Shown in pieces: positions 1-8,235 of a DNA stretch of 64,000 bases. Position 1 is the stretch's first letter, and the number at the start of each line of letters is the position of its first letter. The stretch comes from Bacillota bacterium. Its GTDB lineage: Bacteria; Bacillota; Clostridia; Peptostreptococcales; Anaerovoracaceae. Both the position numbers and the translations under genes were made by a program. A model generated the notes under the pieces. That model saw only the letters and a program-made list of their open reading frames with translations. It was not told the origin of the DNA and did no database searches. The stretch covers positions 1 to 64,000 of the forward strand of contig JAHZHL010000008.1 in NCBI GenBank assembly GCA_019420305.1, read 5' to 3'.

Positions 1-53
1 CCTATGACCCTCTGCTTGTAAGGCAGATGCTCTCCCAGCTGAGCTAAACGCCC
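1..53 (-). tRNA. tRNA-Val (UAC), partial at window edge
   Basis: Read on the minus strand the sequence starts GGGCGTT, followed by the D-arm TAGCTCAGCTGGGAGAGCA and an anticodon stem TCTGC/GCAGA enclosing the loop CTTACAA. The anticodon is TAC, so this is valine. The variable loop and the start of the T arm reach position 1; the 3' part lies outside the window. Confidence 0.88.
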
Positions 54-90
54 ACATCCAAGTGCTTTTATCTACTCGACACATTTATTA

Positions 91-119
91 ACTATACAGC
101 ATTTTCATTCGATTGTCAA
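91..119 (-). promoter_or_regulatory. Promoter for tRNA-Val
   Basis: On the minus strand TTGACA (119-114) and TATAGT (96-91) are separated by 17 bases. This is a near-consensus housekeeping promoter about 40 bases upstream of the tRNA-Val gene. Position and strength suggest the tRNA has its own start in addition to read-through from tRNA-Asn. Confidence 0.75.
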
Positions 120-221
120 GCACTTTTTTTGTGTTTTTTATTTTTTTCTGCGCTGCCCGCATCAACCTGTGAATCACACAGTGCGTAATCTCAGCCGCAC
201 GCTTCTTCCATATCTTTAAAT

Positions 222-296
222 TGGCTCCAAGGGTGGGGCTCGAACCCACAGCCTACCGGTTAACAGCCGGTTGCTCCACCATTGAGCTACCTTGGA
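222..296 (-). tRNA. tRNA-Asn (GUU)
   Basis: On the minus strand the acceptor stem TCCAAGG pairs with CCTTGGA, followed by discriminator G and an encoded CCA. The D arm reads TAGCTCAATGGTGGAGCA. The anticodon stem ACCGG/CCGGT encloses the loop CTGTTAA with anticodon GTT, which is asparagine. The T arm contains GGTTCGAGCC. Confidence 0.93.
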
Positions 297-321
297 ACGC
301 TGAAACAGTTGAAGCTTTTAT

Positions 322-350
322 ATATTAGCACAGCCCTACCCATGTGTCAA
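322..350 (-). promoter_or_regulatory. Promoter for tRNA-Asn
   Basis: On the minus strand TTGACA (350-345) and TAATAT (327-322) are 17 bases apart, directly upstream of the tRNA-Asn gene with a short leader. The consensus -35 fits a stable-RNA promoter. Confidence 0.75.
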
Positions 351-366
351 TCGAAAAAGGAGAAAT

Positions 367-996
367 TTATACATTTTTTTTAACCGGACGGACTTCCTCC
401 GCAAGCAAAGCGGCATTTCCCGCCGTCAAATTTGCGAACAAATCTTTAACAGCTTCCCGCTGCTCCAGTTCGGTCACAATCTGAAGCGTCACATTTTCCG
501 CATAGCTAACATTCTCGATATGGAAACCACCTTCCTTTTCCAGGTTCTGCGCTTTGCTGAGAAAGGAATAGTCAATCTTAAAGGACAGCACCGCCATCTC
601 CTTTACCCTGCAAATTCCCGCGGTCTCAAGCCCCAGCTTCGCGCTTCCCGTATAAGCTCTTACCAGGCCTCCGGTTCCAAGTTTGATTCCGCCGAAATAA
701 CGGGTAACGACCACGGCTGTATCCGTAATACCTTCTTTTACCAGCATCTGGACGATCGGTGCTCCGGAAGTACCCTGCGGTTCTCCATCATCGCTGGCCC
801 ACTGAATCTGAAATTGATCGCCAATCACAAAGGCGGGGACATTATGAGTTGCCGTCTTATGCTCCCCCCGGACGGCCGCGATAAATTTCTCTGCTTCCTG
901 CCGGGTTTCCACCGGTTTTACATGCGCGATAAACCGCGAACGCTCGATTATCTGCTCCACCTGCGCTTCTTTACTGACTGTCTTATACTCTTTCAT
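367..996 (-). CDS. YigZ/IMPACT family protein
   Basis: A 209-residue protein of the UPF0029/IMPACT family, small proteins linked in other bacteria to translation or stalled-ribosome handling; the exact biochemical role is not settled. The N-terminal two thirds carry the family signature, including SRFIAHVKPV near residue 20, the ASDDGEPQGTSG stretch near 67-78 and RYFGGIKLGTGGLVRAY near 100-115. The C-terminal third fits the DUF1949 ferredoxin-like domain. The length is normal for the family. The start codon overlaps the end of hflX by 14 bases and has AAAGGAG just upstream, so translation is probably coupled. Family assignment is firm, function is not. Confidence 0.92.
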   Translation of the reverse strand: MKEYKTVSKEAQVEQIIERSRFIAHVKPVETRQEAEKFIAAVRGEHKTATHNVPAFVIGDQFQIQWASDDGEPQGTSGAPIVQMLVKEGITDTAVVVTRYFGGIKLGTGGLVRAYTGSAKLGLETAGICRVKEMAVLSFKIDYSFLSKAQNLEKEGGFHIENVSYAENVTLQIVTELEQREAVKDLFANLTAGNAALLAEEVRPVKKNV

Positions 997-2263
997 ACTC
1001 CTTTAACCTGTAATAATCCGACTCCGATAATTCTACTTCAAAATACGTGCCTTCCGCCCGGTAATCCATGGACAGTACCTCCGCTTTTTCGCACAGGTAC
1101 GAAGAAATATCCCCCCGGCTGTAGGGAATCAGCAGCGCGGTCTTTTTTCGCGACGCGAAAAGTTTTTCCCGGATTTGCTCCAGAAGGTGATCCACATGAT
1201 CTCCCCTTGTTGCCGAAATGAAGGCGCAGTCGCTGCCGGTCGCGTCGACAGGCAGCTCGTCCAGCCGGTCGATTTTATTATAGACCATGATTTTCTCTTT
1301 TGCTCCCGCCCCTATCTCCTCGATTACCCGGTTTGTCACATCAATATGAAAATCATAGTTTTCATACGACGCGTCCACCACATGCAGCAGAAGATCGGCG
1401 TACACAACTTCTTCCAAAGTCGCTTTAAACGCCTGTACCAGCGAATGCGGCAGCCTGCTTACGAATCCTACCGTATCAATCAGAATAAATTTACAGGACG
1501 GATCAAGACAGATGCTCCGCTGCTGGGTATCCAGCGTAGCAAACAGCATGTCCTTTTCCATTACAATTTTTTCCTCTTTTTCCGAAAGTGAGAGCATCCG
1601 GTTCATCAGCGCCGACTTTCCGGAATTCGTGTATCCCATCAGCGCGACAACTGGGATTTCGTTTTTCTCTCTCCTGCTCCGCTGCACGCTTCTCGTGGTT
1701 TTTATCTGCGCCAGTTCTTTTCGGATATCATCCATTCTCCTGGAAATGTGCCTCCGATCGGTTTCCAGCTGCTTTTCTCCCGGGCCTCTTGTTCCGATCC
1801 CGCCGCCCAGACGCGAAAGGGATTTGCCGAACCCGGTAAGCCTCGGCATCCGATACTGGAGCTGCGCCAGTTCGACCTGGAGTTTTCCTTCCCGTGAAGT
1901 TGCTCTGGACGCGAAAATATCCAGAATCAGAATCGTCCGATCGATTACGCGCACATTCAGAGCCTCTTCCAGATTTCGCAGCTGCATACCGGAAAGCTCA
2001 TCATTAAAGATTACCGTATCCGCTTCCATATTCGCGCACATCCGCGCCAGTTCGTCAACCTTTCCGCTGCCGATCAGCGTTGCCGGGTTAAGGCGCTCCA
2101 TACTCTGCACCATCGATGCCAGCACGGTAACGCCCGCTGCCTGCGCCAGACCCTCCAGTTCCTCCATGGAGTAGGAAATATCCTCGTTGAGACGCACGCC
2201 TGCCAAAATCGCCCGGTATTCTTGCTCTTTTATAATCTCGTTGTTCTCATTAAATCTGACCAT
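983..2263 (-). CDS. hflX: GTPase HflX
   Basis: HflX is a ribosome-binding GTPase of the Obg-HflX class that can split stalled 70S ribosomes. The 426-residue product has the N-terminal nucleotide-binding domain, the glycine-rich GGGIGTRGPGEKQLETDRR linker, then the G domain with G1 GYTNSGKS, G3 DTVGFVSRLP and G4 NKIDRL, and a C-terminal domain of usual size. The gene is first of a two-gene unit with the YigZ-family gene. Only a weak Shine-Dalgarno (GGTAAG) precedes the ATG, unlike most genes here, so expression may be modest. Confidence 0.95.
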   Translation of the reverse strand: MVRFNENNEIIKEQEYRAILAGVRLNEDISYSMEELEGLAQAAGVTVLASMVQSMERLNPATLIGSGKVDELARMCANMEADTVIFNDELSGMQLRNLEEALNVRVIDRTILILDIFASRATSREGKLQVELAQLQYRMPRLTGFGKSLSRLGGGIGTRGPGEKQLETDRRHISRRMDDIRKELAQIKTTRSVQRSRREKNEIPVVALMGYTNSGKSALMNRMLSLSEKEEKIVMEKDMLFATLDTQQRSICLDPSCKFILIDTVGFVSRLPHSLVQAFKATLEEVVYADLLLHVVDASYENYDFHIDVTNRVIEEIGAGAKEKIMVYNKIDRLDELPVDATGSDCAFISATRGDHVDHLLEQIREKLFASRKKTALLIPYSRGDISSYLCEKAEVLSMDYRAEGTYFEVELSESDYYRLKEYERV

Positions 2264-2303
2264 ATTCTTATCTTACCATAAACCCCGTGTTTTTTTCTAC
2301 CAT

Positions 2304-2975
2304 TTACTCATTTGTTACATCCAGAATATCTTCTTTCGGAACCTGAACATAACTGTCGGGCACTCCTCCCAGGATTACGGCTTCGGCAATCAGAACCGTA
2401 CTGGAAATATCCAGATTCTTGGAAGAAGCCGGAGCCATGACCTTTACCTGGCTTTTTATCGTAATATAGACTTTATATTTACTCTGGTTGATTCCCTGTG
2501 ATTCAAATTCCGTTTTGAAATCCATGCCCGACACACTCAGCGGCAGAACTTTTACATCTACATCCGGACCCGTCTGAGAAAAGATCTCACTTCCGATCAA
2601 CGCGCCAATCGGGACTTCAACGACATCTTCCTCCAGCCTGCTGTATTCGTCCTGAAGCTCCCTGGAGATTTCCGTAATAAGCAGATTCATTGCCTTCGTA
2701 TCCGCCTGAATCATCTCCGTTTCTCCCTTTTCATTGGTCTGGCGGATCAGTAGACTCTCTGTGCCTCTCTCTTTCCGGAACTGGTCATTGATCGCCTTGT
2801 TGATCATCCTTGTAACCATGGTTTTGGCCCGCATTTTTCCTACTTCCTCGATATTCGGCTCCACTGTCGTCTGAAAGAACCACCATAGCGACAGGAATAC
2901 TGCGAAGGCTATCAAAAACAAAGACAGGGGCAGCACAACCGTCTGTCTCTGTCTTTGTTTTCTCCTTCTGCCCAT
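2304..2975 (-). CDS. yunB: Sporulation protein YunB
   Basis: A 223-residue membrane-anchored protein matching the YunB family, known from Bacillus as a mother-cell (sigma-E) sporulation protein of unclear biochemical role. A basic N-terminus (MGRRRKQRQRQ) is followed by one membrane segment at about residues 13-33. The soluble part has the family features EVGKMRAKTMVTRMINKAI and VPIGALIGSEIFSQTGPDV, with GGVPDSYVQV near the C-terminus. The gene follows codY closely. Its ribosome binding site GGAGGTG lies in the 3' arm of a long hairpin (see separate entry), so translation from codY read-through mRNA may be blocked. Family assignment is good; stage-specific expression is inferred. Confidence 0.88.
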   Translation of the reverse strand: MGRRRKQRQRQTVVLPLSLFLIAFAVFLSLWWFFQTTVEPNIEEVGKMRAKTMVTRMINKAINDQFRKERGTESLLIRQTNEKGETEMIQADTKAMNLLITEISRELQDEYSRLEEDVVEVPIGALIGSEIFSQTGPDVDVKVLPLSVSGMDFKTEFESQGINQSKYKVYITIKSQVKVMAPASSKNLDISSTVLIAEAVILGGVPDSYVQVPKEDILDVTNE

Positions 2976-3021
2976 AAAAACACCTCCGCCGTTCTTTTAC
3001 TATATGAACAGCCGAGGTGTT
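2976..3021 (-). terminator. codY terminator-like hairpin covering yunB RBS
   Basis: Positions 2979-2994 and 3006-3021 form a 16-bp stem with one mismatch and one G-U pair, with an 11-base loop. On the minus strand the stem ends in five Ts, so it resembles an intrinsic terminator for codY. The 3' arm contains the GGAGGTG Shine-Dalgarno of yunB, which starts two bases past the T-run. Termination and RBS masking are both plausible. Confidence 0.7.
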
Positions 3022-3039
3022 CGGTTCCTGTCTTCACGA

Positions 3040-3819
3040 TTAAATATTCAGATTTTCCAATTCTTCGTTAAATTTCGGGTTTACAATCTTAATATGCGTC
3101 CCTTTCATTCCAAGAGAGCGTGATTCGATAACGCCTGCACTCTCCAGCTTCCTCAGCGCATTAACAATAACCGACCTTGTAATACCGGATCGATCTGCGA
3201 TCTTACTGGCTACCAGAAGTCCCTCGCTTCCTTTCAATTCGGCGAAAATCTGCTGAACCGCCTCGATCTCCGAATAAGACAAAGTTCCGATCGCCATCTG
3301 CACAACCGCCCTCTGTCTTGCTTCCTCTTCCTCCTCCAGCGCTTTTCTCCTCTGGATTTCCAGACCAACTACGGTAGCGCCGTATTCTCCCAGCACCAGA
3401 TCCGCTTCGCTGAATTCCGGCTCATAGCGGGTGGCAACCAGCGTTCCCCATCTGTGCCCGCCTCCTAAAATAGGAATAACCGTATGCAGCTTGTCTGACG
3501 TATCATAATCATATTTGAAAATCTTCAAAGCTTCGTCAGCCGTCAGGTTCGCCTGTGTGGTCGTCACCTTGAGCAGCGCTTCATTGTATTCAATCGGGAA
3601 CTTTTCAATCCCCGTTTCCGGATCAGCAATCGTTGAACTATCGGATTTAATCTTATAGTTTACACCAATCACCTTTCCCTTGCGGTTCACAATGTAGACA
3701 TTGGCGTCCATCAGATCACTCAGAATCGCGCACAGTTCATTGAACGAAAACACACCTGCCGCACTTTCCTGAAGTACCCAGTTCAGTTTTCTTACTTTTG
3801 TCAAAAGTTGATTTTCCAT
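3040..3819 (-). CDS. codY: Global transcriptional repressor CodY
   Basis: CodY represses amino-acid, peptide and carbon overflow genes when GTP and branched-chain amino acids are abundant. The 259-residue protein has the N-terminal GAF ligand domain (about 1-155) and the C-terminal winged helix. The helix-turn-helix reads SKIADRSGITRSVIVNALRK, followed by LESAGVIESRSLGMKGT, which is diagnostic for the family. The ATG is preceded by GGAGGAG. It lies downstream of hslVU, as in Bacillus, but with its own promoter and a CodY-box-like site in the 220-base gap, which suggests autoregulation. Confidence 0.97.
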   Translation of the reverse strand: MENQLLTKVRKLNWVLQESAAGVFSFNELCAILSDLMDANVYIVNRKGKVIGVNYKIKSDSSTIADPETGIEKFPIEYNEALLKVTTTQANLTADEALKIFKYDYDTSDKLHTVIPILGGGHRWGTLVATRYEPEFSEADLVLGEYGATVVGLEIQRRKALEEEEEARQRAVVQMAIGTLSYSEIEAVQQIFAELKGSEGLLVASKIADRSGITRSVIVNALRKLESAGVIESRSLGMKGTHIKIVNPKFNEELENLNI

Positions 3820-3884
3820 ATAATATCTCTCCTCCTACAACCATTGCGTTGTACAAAATTTCCAATACTCTGATGATATATGGT

Positions 3885-3913
3885 ATTATATATGATTGTT
3901 CAAACCTTGGCAA
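3885..3913 (-). promoter_or_regulatory. codY promoter
   Basis: On the minus strand TTGCCA (3913-3908) and TATAAT (3890-3885) are 17 bases apart, about 65 bases upstream of the codY start. No other sensible target gene is nearby. Confidence 0.65.
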
Positions 3914-3924
3914 GCATTTTTTAG

Positions 3925-3939
3925 AGTTTTCTAAAAAGT
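3925..3939 (-). promoter_or_regulatory. CodY-box-like operator
   Basis: The 15 bases AGTTTTCTAAAAAGT match the CodY box AATTTTCWGAAAATT at 12 of 15 positions. The site is just upstream of the -35 element of the codY promoter, a position suitable for autoregulation. Matches of this quality also occur by chance in AT-rich DNA. Confidence 0.45.
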
Positions 3940-4039
3940 TTTTACTAATGCGAAAACTCGAACTGAGTTGCGATATTCATAGTTCTTTTTTGTACTACTT
4001 TGTTTAAAATGTAGAATTTCTGTTCAAACAGGGAGCACC

Positions 4040-5488
4040 TTATAAAATAAAGCGATCGATGTCTTCCGGATGAATCTTTTCCATAAATTTCTCTTTTACA
4101 TATTCTTCGTCTATAACTAGTTTGTCCTCTTCCATATCCGGAATATTAAAAGAAATATCTTCCAGCAGCTTTTCCAGAATCGTATGCAATCTTCTCGCTC
4201 CGATGTTTTCTGTCTGTTCATTCATCAGAAATGCCATAGTCGCAATTTCTTCAATAGCGCTGTCCGTAAATTCAATCTCCACGCCTTCCGTTTCAAGCAG
4301 GGCTTTATGCTGCTTGATTAATGCGTTTTCCGGGATCGTCAAAATTTTTAAGAACGTTTCTCTGTCCAAATTTTCAAGCTCCACGCGAATTGGAAATCTT
4401 CCCTGCAGCTCCGGGATCAGATCCGTCGGTTTTGCGGTATGGAACGCACCTGCTCCGATGAACAGAATATGATCGGTCTTAACAGGGCCATGCTTCGTAT
4501 TAACAACACTGCCCTCTACAATCGGCAGAATGTCCCGCTGAACCCCTTCTCTGGAAACGTCCGCTCCGGAACGGTAACTTGATCCTGATGCAATCTTGTC
4601 AATTTCATCAATAAAAATAATTCCGTTCTGCTCCGCATTATGGAGAGCGTCTTCGATTACCTGATCCATATCAATCAGGTTCTGCGCTTCTTCTTCGCGG
4701 AGGATCTTTCTCGCGTCTCTGACTCTCACTTTTTTATTCTTTTTTTTCTGCGGCATCATGTCGCCGAAAATGTTTCCAATCGCGATTCCCATGCCTTCAC
4801 CATTCAGATCAAGGGTATTGTTTTTTGGCGCTTCGGTCACCTGAATCTCAATAAACTGATCTTCCAGAAGACCCTGCCTGAGCTGCTGGCGCACCTGTTC
4901 TCGAGCAAGCTGAACATCCTGCTTTTCATTCTTGTTTTCCTCCGCCTGCTGATTTGCCTGCTGCTGCTCATACTGCTGCTTCTGACTCTGGTACCCTCCG
5001 CTGTTCAAAAGGAAATCAAAGGGGTTTCGGTTTGTATTCGGTTCGTTTACCGGCTTCTTTTTTCCTGGGATGATAGCTTCAATGATTCGATCTTCTACAA
5101 TTTCATCAGCAATCGCGTATTTCTCATCCAGCTGGCTCTGCTTCGTAATACGGATGGAAGCCTCCACCAGATCCCGAACCATAGAGTCCACATCGCGTCC
5201 CACATATCCGACTTCTGTAAACTTCGTAGCTTCCACCTTTACAAACGGCGCGTCCATCAGTTTCGCCAGTCTTCTCGCGATTTCGGTTTTTCCGACGCCG
5301 GTCGGCCCCATCATCAGGATGTTTTTCGGTGTAATTTCCTCCTGCATTTCCTCGGAAAGCAAGCTTCTTCTGTACCGGTTTCTGAGTGCGATCGCAACTG
5401 ACTTTTTCGCCTCATCCTGTCCGATGATATATTTATCCAGTTCTCCTACAATTTCTTTGGGAGTCATTTGGTATAGTTTGTTTGCCAT
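4040..5488 (-). CDS. hslU: ATP-dependent protease ATPase subunit HslU
   Basis: HslU (ClpY) unfolds substrates and feeds them into the HslV peptidase. The 482-residue protein has Walker A GPTGVGKTEIARRLAK near residues 60-75, Walker B FIDEIDKIA, the arginine-finger region LQGRFPIRVEL, and the I-domain with a Gln-rich insertion (about residues 175-210). The C-terminal EDIDRFIL tail is typical for docking into HslV. The start lies nine bases after the hslV stop with AGGAGGG upstream. Length is slightly above the Bacillus protein, accounted for by the Gln-rich I-domain insertion. Confidence 0.97.
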   Translation of the reverse strand: MANKLYQMTPKEIVGELDKYIIGQDEAKKSVAIALRNRYRRSLLSEEMQEEITPKNILMMGPTGVGKTEIARRLAKLMDAPFVKVEATKFTEVGYVGRDVDSMVRDLVEASIRITKQSQLDEKYAIADEIVEDRIIEAIIPGKKKPVNEPNTNRNPFDFLLNSGGYQSQKQQYEQQQANQQAEENKNEKQDVQLAREQVRQQLRQGLLEDQFIEIQVTEAPKNNTLDLNGEGMGIAIGNIFGDMMPQKKKNKKVRVRDARKILREEEAQNLIDMDQVIEDALHNAEQNGIIFIDEIDKIASGSSYRSGADVSREGVQRDILPIVEGSVVNTKHGPVKTDHILFIGAGAFHTAKPTDLIPELQGRFPIRVELENLDRETFLKILTIPENALIKQHKALLETEGVEIEFTDSAIEEIATMAFLMNEQTENIGARRLHTILEKLLEDISFNIPDMEEDKLVIDEEYVKEKFMEKIHPEDIDRFIL

Positions 5489-5497
5489 TATTCCCTC

Positions 5498-6037
5498 CTA
5501 GAGTTTTTCTACCGTAATATTATCGTTTGTATAAACACAAATCGAAGAAGCGATATTCAATGCTTCCCTCACAATCTCTTCCGCTGTCATATCCGTGTTA
5601 TTATACAGAGCCTTTGCCGCGGCATACGCATAGTTTCCTCCGGAACCGATTGCGATAAAATCCTGATCCGGCTCAATTACCTCCCCGTTTCCGGATACAA
5701 CAAGAAGGCTCTCCTTATCCGCTACAATCATCAGCGCCTCCAGGCTGCGCATCGCTTTGTCTGAACGCCACAGCTGCGCCAGAGCGACCGCCGCCCTTTT
5801 AAGGTTTCCTCCGTGCTCATCCAGTTTGCTTTCAAATTTTTCCGTAAGGGAAAACGCATCCGCCACGGAGCCCGCGAATCCGGTCAGTACCGAATTGCGA
5901 TAGATCTTTTTAACTTTTTTGGCTCCGTTTTTCATAATGGATGTCTCGCCCATTGTTACCTGCCCGTCGCCGCCAATACATACGTCGTCCGGCCCTCTTC
6001 TTACTGCAACGATTGTTGTTGCATGGAACTGTACCAT
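5498..6037 (-). CDS. hslV: ATP-dependent protease peptidase subunit HslV
   Basis: HslV (ClpQ/CodW) is the proteasome-related N-terminal-nucleophile peptidase. I chose the ATG at 6037 (GGAGGT eight bases upstream), giving 179 residues starting MVQFHATTIVAVRR. The longer frame to 6112 would overlap topA and adds unrelated sequence. The family block GDGQVTMGETSIMK and GFAGSVADAF are present, as is EVIEPDQDFIAIGSGGNYA. The conserved Thr-Thr after HA would become the nucleophile if the first residues are removed. The gene lies between topA and hslU in one operon. Confidence 0.96.
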   Translation of the reverse strand: MVQFHATTIVAVRRGPDDVCIGGDGQVTMGETSIMKNGAKKVKKIYRNSVLTGFAGSVADAFSLTEKFESKLDEHGGNLKRAAVALAQLWRSDKAMRSLEALMIVADKESLLVVSGNGEVIEPDQDFIAIGSGGNYAYAAAKALYNNTDMTAEEIVREALNIASSICVYTNDNITVEKL

Positions 6038-6068
6038 AATTCTACCTCCATTCTTCTTTCCCTGATTT

Positions 6069-8132
6069 CTATTGCTCTTCTTTATAATCGCACTCGCTGT
6101 TTGAGCACGCATATTTAATCTTTTTGGTATTTTTTTCTACTAAAAGGCTTCCGCACTTCGGGCATTTCCGATCAATGGGTTTGTTCCAGTATGATTGCTG
6201 GCAATCCGGATATCCGCTGCATCCATAGAATACACGCCCGGTTTTGCTCTTTCTCGCCACAATATCCTTTCCGCATTTCGGGCATTTTACATTTGTTGAT
6301 TTTACAATCGGTTTTGTATTCTTGCATTCCGGATAGCCTGTACAGGCCGCAAATTCTCCAAACCTTCCATGCTTAACAGCCATCGGCTTTCCGCATTTTT
6401 CGCACAATTCGCCGGTCAGCTCTTCTTTGAACTCCACCTTTTCAATCTCTTTATCCGCTACTTCCAGTTCTTTTTCCAAAGTACCGTAATAATCCCGGAT
6501 GATATCCTTCCAGTCCACATCCTTCACTTCCACTTCGTCCAGTTTATCCTCCATCTGGGCTGTAAATCCGGTATCTACAATCTCTTTGAAGTAGTCTTCC
6601 ATCATCTGCGTTACAATAAAACCAAGTTCTGTGGGGATCAGTGTTTTCTTCTCCCTTGTTACATATTTCCGGTCGATAATCGTCGCGATAATCGGGGCAT
6701 ACGTACTCGGCCGTCCGATATCCTTTTCCTCCAGATCTTTCACCAGACTGGCTTCTGTAAACCTTGCCGGCGGCTGGGTAAAGTTCTGATCGGATAACAG
6801 ATTTACGCTTTCCAGTTTTTCTCCGGCTTCCAGGTGCGGAAGCAGTTTGTCGTTCTCTTCATCCTTTGAAGAGGCATAGACCTTGAGATATCCTTCAAAC
6901 ACCAGTTTGGAGCCGGTGGCTTTAAAGGTATAGTCTCCGTTTGAAACAGCCGCGGACACACCCTTAAAACGCGCCGGAGCCATCTGGCTTGCCATGAATC
7001 TGGACCAGATCAGCTTGTATAGATTATATTGATCTTTGCTCAGAGAATCTTTAATTGAATCCGGCTCCATCTCTACATGGCTGGGACGAATCGCTTCATG
7101 CGCGTCCTGAACGTCCTTTTTCTTATTGGAATAGATATTGTCCTGATAGAATTCATTTCCGAACTCCCGAAGAATGTAATCCTTTGCCGCGGCTCTGGCT
7201 TCATCGGATATACGGACAGAATCTGTCCGTATATAAGAAACCAGCCCTACTGTGCCGTGGCCCTTAATCTCCACACCTTCATAGAGCTGCTGTGCGATCA
7301 GCATCGTTTTTCTCGTGTAAAATCCCAGCTTGGTGGAAGCCTCCTGCTGGAGGCTGCTGGTTGTAAATGGCGCGTAAGGTTTTCTCGAACGATCTCGCTC
7401 TTCCACTTTTTGCACCAAATATTCCCCCGCTTTCAGATCGCTTACGATCCGATCCGCCTGTTCTTTATTTTCAACGGTAATCTTTTTATTTTTATATTCT
7501 ACCAGCTTGGCGGAAAATTTCTTTCCTTTTTTCAATTCCGCAGTAATGGTCCAATACTCCTGCGGTATAAAGGCTTTAATTTCATTTTCTCTGTCACAGA
7601 TAATTTTCAGAGCGGCGGACTGCACTCTGCCCGCGGAGAGCCCCCTTCTCACTTTTCTCCATAAAAGAGGGCTGATCTGATAACCCACCAGCCGATCCAG
7701 AACCCTCCTGGCCTGCTGCGCGTCAACCAGTTTCAGATCAATGGGTCTTGGATTCTTGATCGCTGCCTGGACTGCTTTTTTGGTAATTTCATTGAACACA
7801 ATTCTGCAGGGTTTGTTCTGATCAATCCCCAAAAGATAGGCAAGATGCCACGAAATCGCTTCTCCTTCGCGATCCGGGTCAGTCGCCAGATAAACTTTCG
7901 CTGCAGCCTTGGCTTCTTTTTTCAATTCTTTGATTACATCGCCTTTTCCCCGTATAGAAATATACTGTGGTTCAAAATCATTTTCAATATCAATTCCAAG
8001 CTTGCTTTTCGGAAGATCCCTCACATGGCCTACCGATGCGATTACTTTGTATCTGCTTCCCAGGAATTTTCCGATTGTTTTTGCTTTTGACGGCGACTCC
8101 ACGATCACCAAATTCTTTTTGGCAGCAGCCAT
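6069..8132 (-). CDS. topA: DNA topoisomerase I
   Basis: Type IA topoisomerase that relaxes negative supercoils. The 687-residue protein opens with the Toprim domain (VESPSKAKTIGKFLG; DPDREGEAISWHLA near residue 82), followed by the active-site tyrosine motif YIRTDSVRIS near residue 300. The C-terminus carries three zinc-binding C4 modules: CEKCGKP...CTGYPEC, CPKCGKD...CSGYPDC and CPKCGS...CSNSEC. The ATG at 8132 follows AGGAGG. It is first in a topA-hslV-hslU unit with its own likely promoter inside the end of dprA. Confidence 0.97.
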   Translation of the reverse strand: MAAAKKNLVIVESPSKAKTIGKFLGSRYKVIASVGHVRDLPKSKLGIDIENDFEPQYISIRGKGDVIKELKKEAKAAAKVYLATDPDREGEAISWHLAYLLGIDQNKPCRIVFNEITKKAVQAAIKNPRPIDLKLVDAQQARRVLDRLVGYQISPLLWRKVRRGLSAGRVQSAALKIICDRENEIKAFIPQEYWTITAELKKGKKFSAKLVEYKNKKITVENKEQADRIVSDLKAGEYLVQKVEERDRSRKPYAPFTTSSLQQEASTKLGFYTRKTMLIAQQLYEGVEIKGHGTVGLVSYIRTDSVRISDEARAAAKDYILREFGNEFYQDNIYSNKKKDVQDAHEAIRPSHVEMEPDSIKDSLSKDQYNLYKLIWSRFMASQMAPARFKGVSAAVSNGDYTFKATGSKLVFEGYLKVYASSKDEENDKLLPHLEAGEKLESVNLLSDQNFTQPPARFTEASLVKDLEEKDIGRPSTYAPIIATIIDRKYVTREKKTLIPTELGFIVTQMMEDYFKEIVDTGFTAQMEDKLDEVEVKDVDWKDIIRDYYGTLEKELEVADKEIEKVEFKEELTGELCEKCGKPMAVKHGRFGEFAACTGYPECKNTKPIVKSTNVKCPKCGKDIVARKSKTGRVFYGCSGYPDCQQSYWNKPIDRKCPKCGSLLVEKNTKKIKYACSNSECDYKEEQ

Positions 8133-8207
8133 AAAAAAACCTCCTACAATTCTATCTCATTTCTGCACACTGCAGAGAAGTCCTCTAAATATGTGTTCTA
8201 AATGCTT

Positions 8208-8235
8208 ATTATATCGTTTTTTTGTTATTTTGCAA
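8208..8235 (-). promoter_or_regulatory. topA promoter
   Basis: On the minus strand TTGCAA (8235-8230) and TATAAT (8213-8208) are 16 bases apart, overlapping the last codons of dprA and about 75 bases upstream of topA. Confidence 0.55.
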
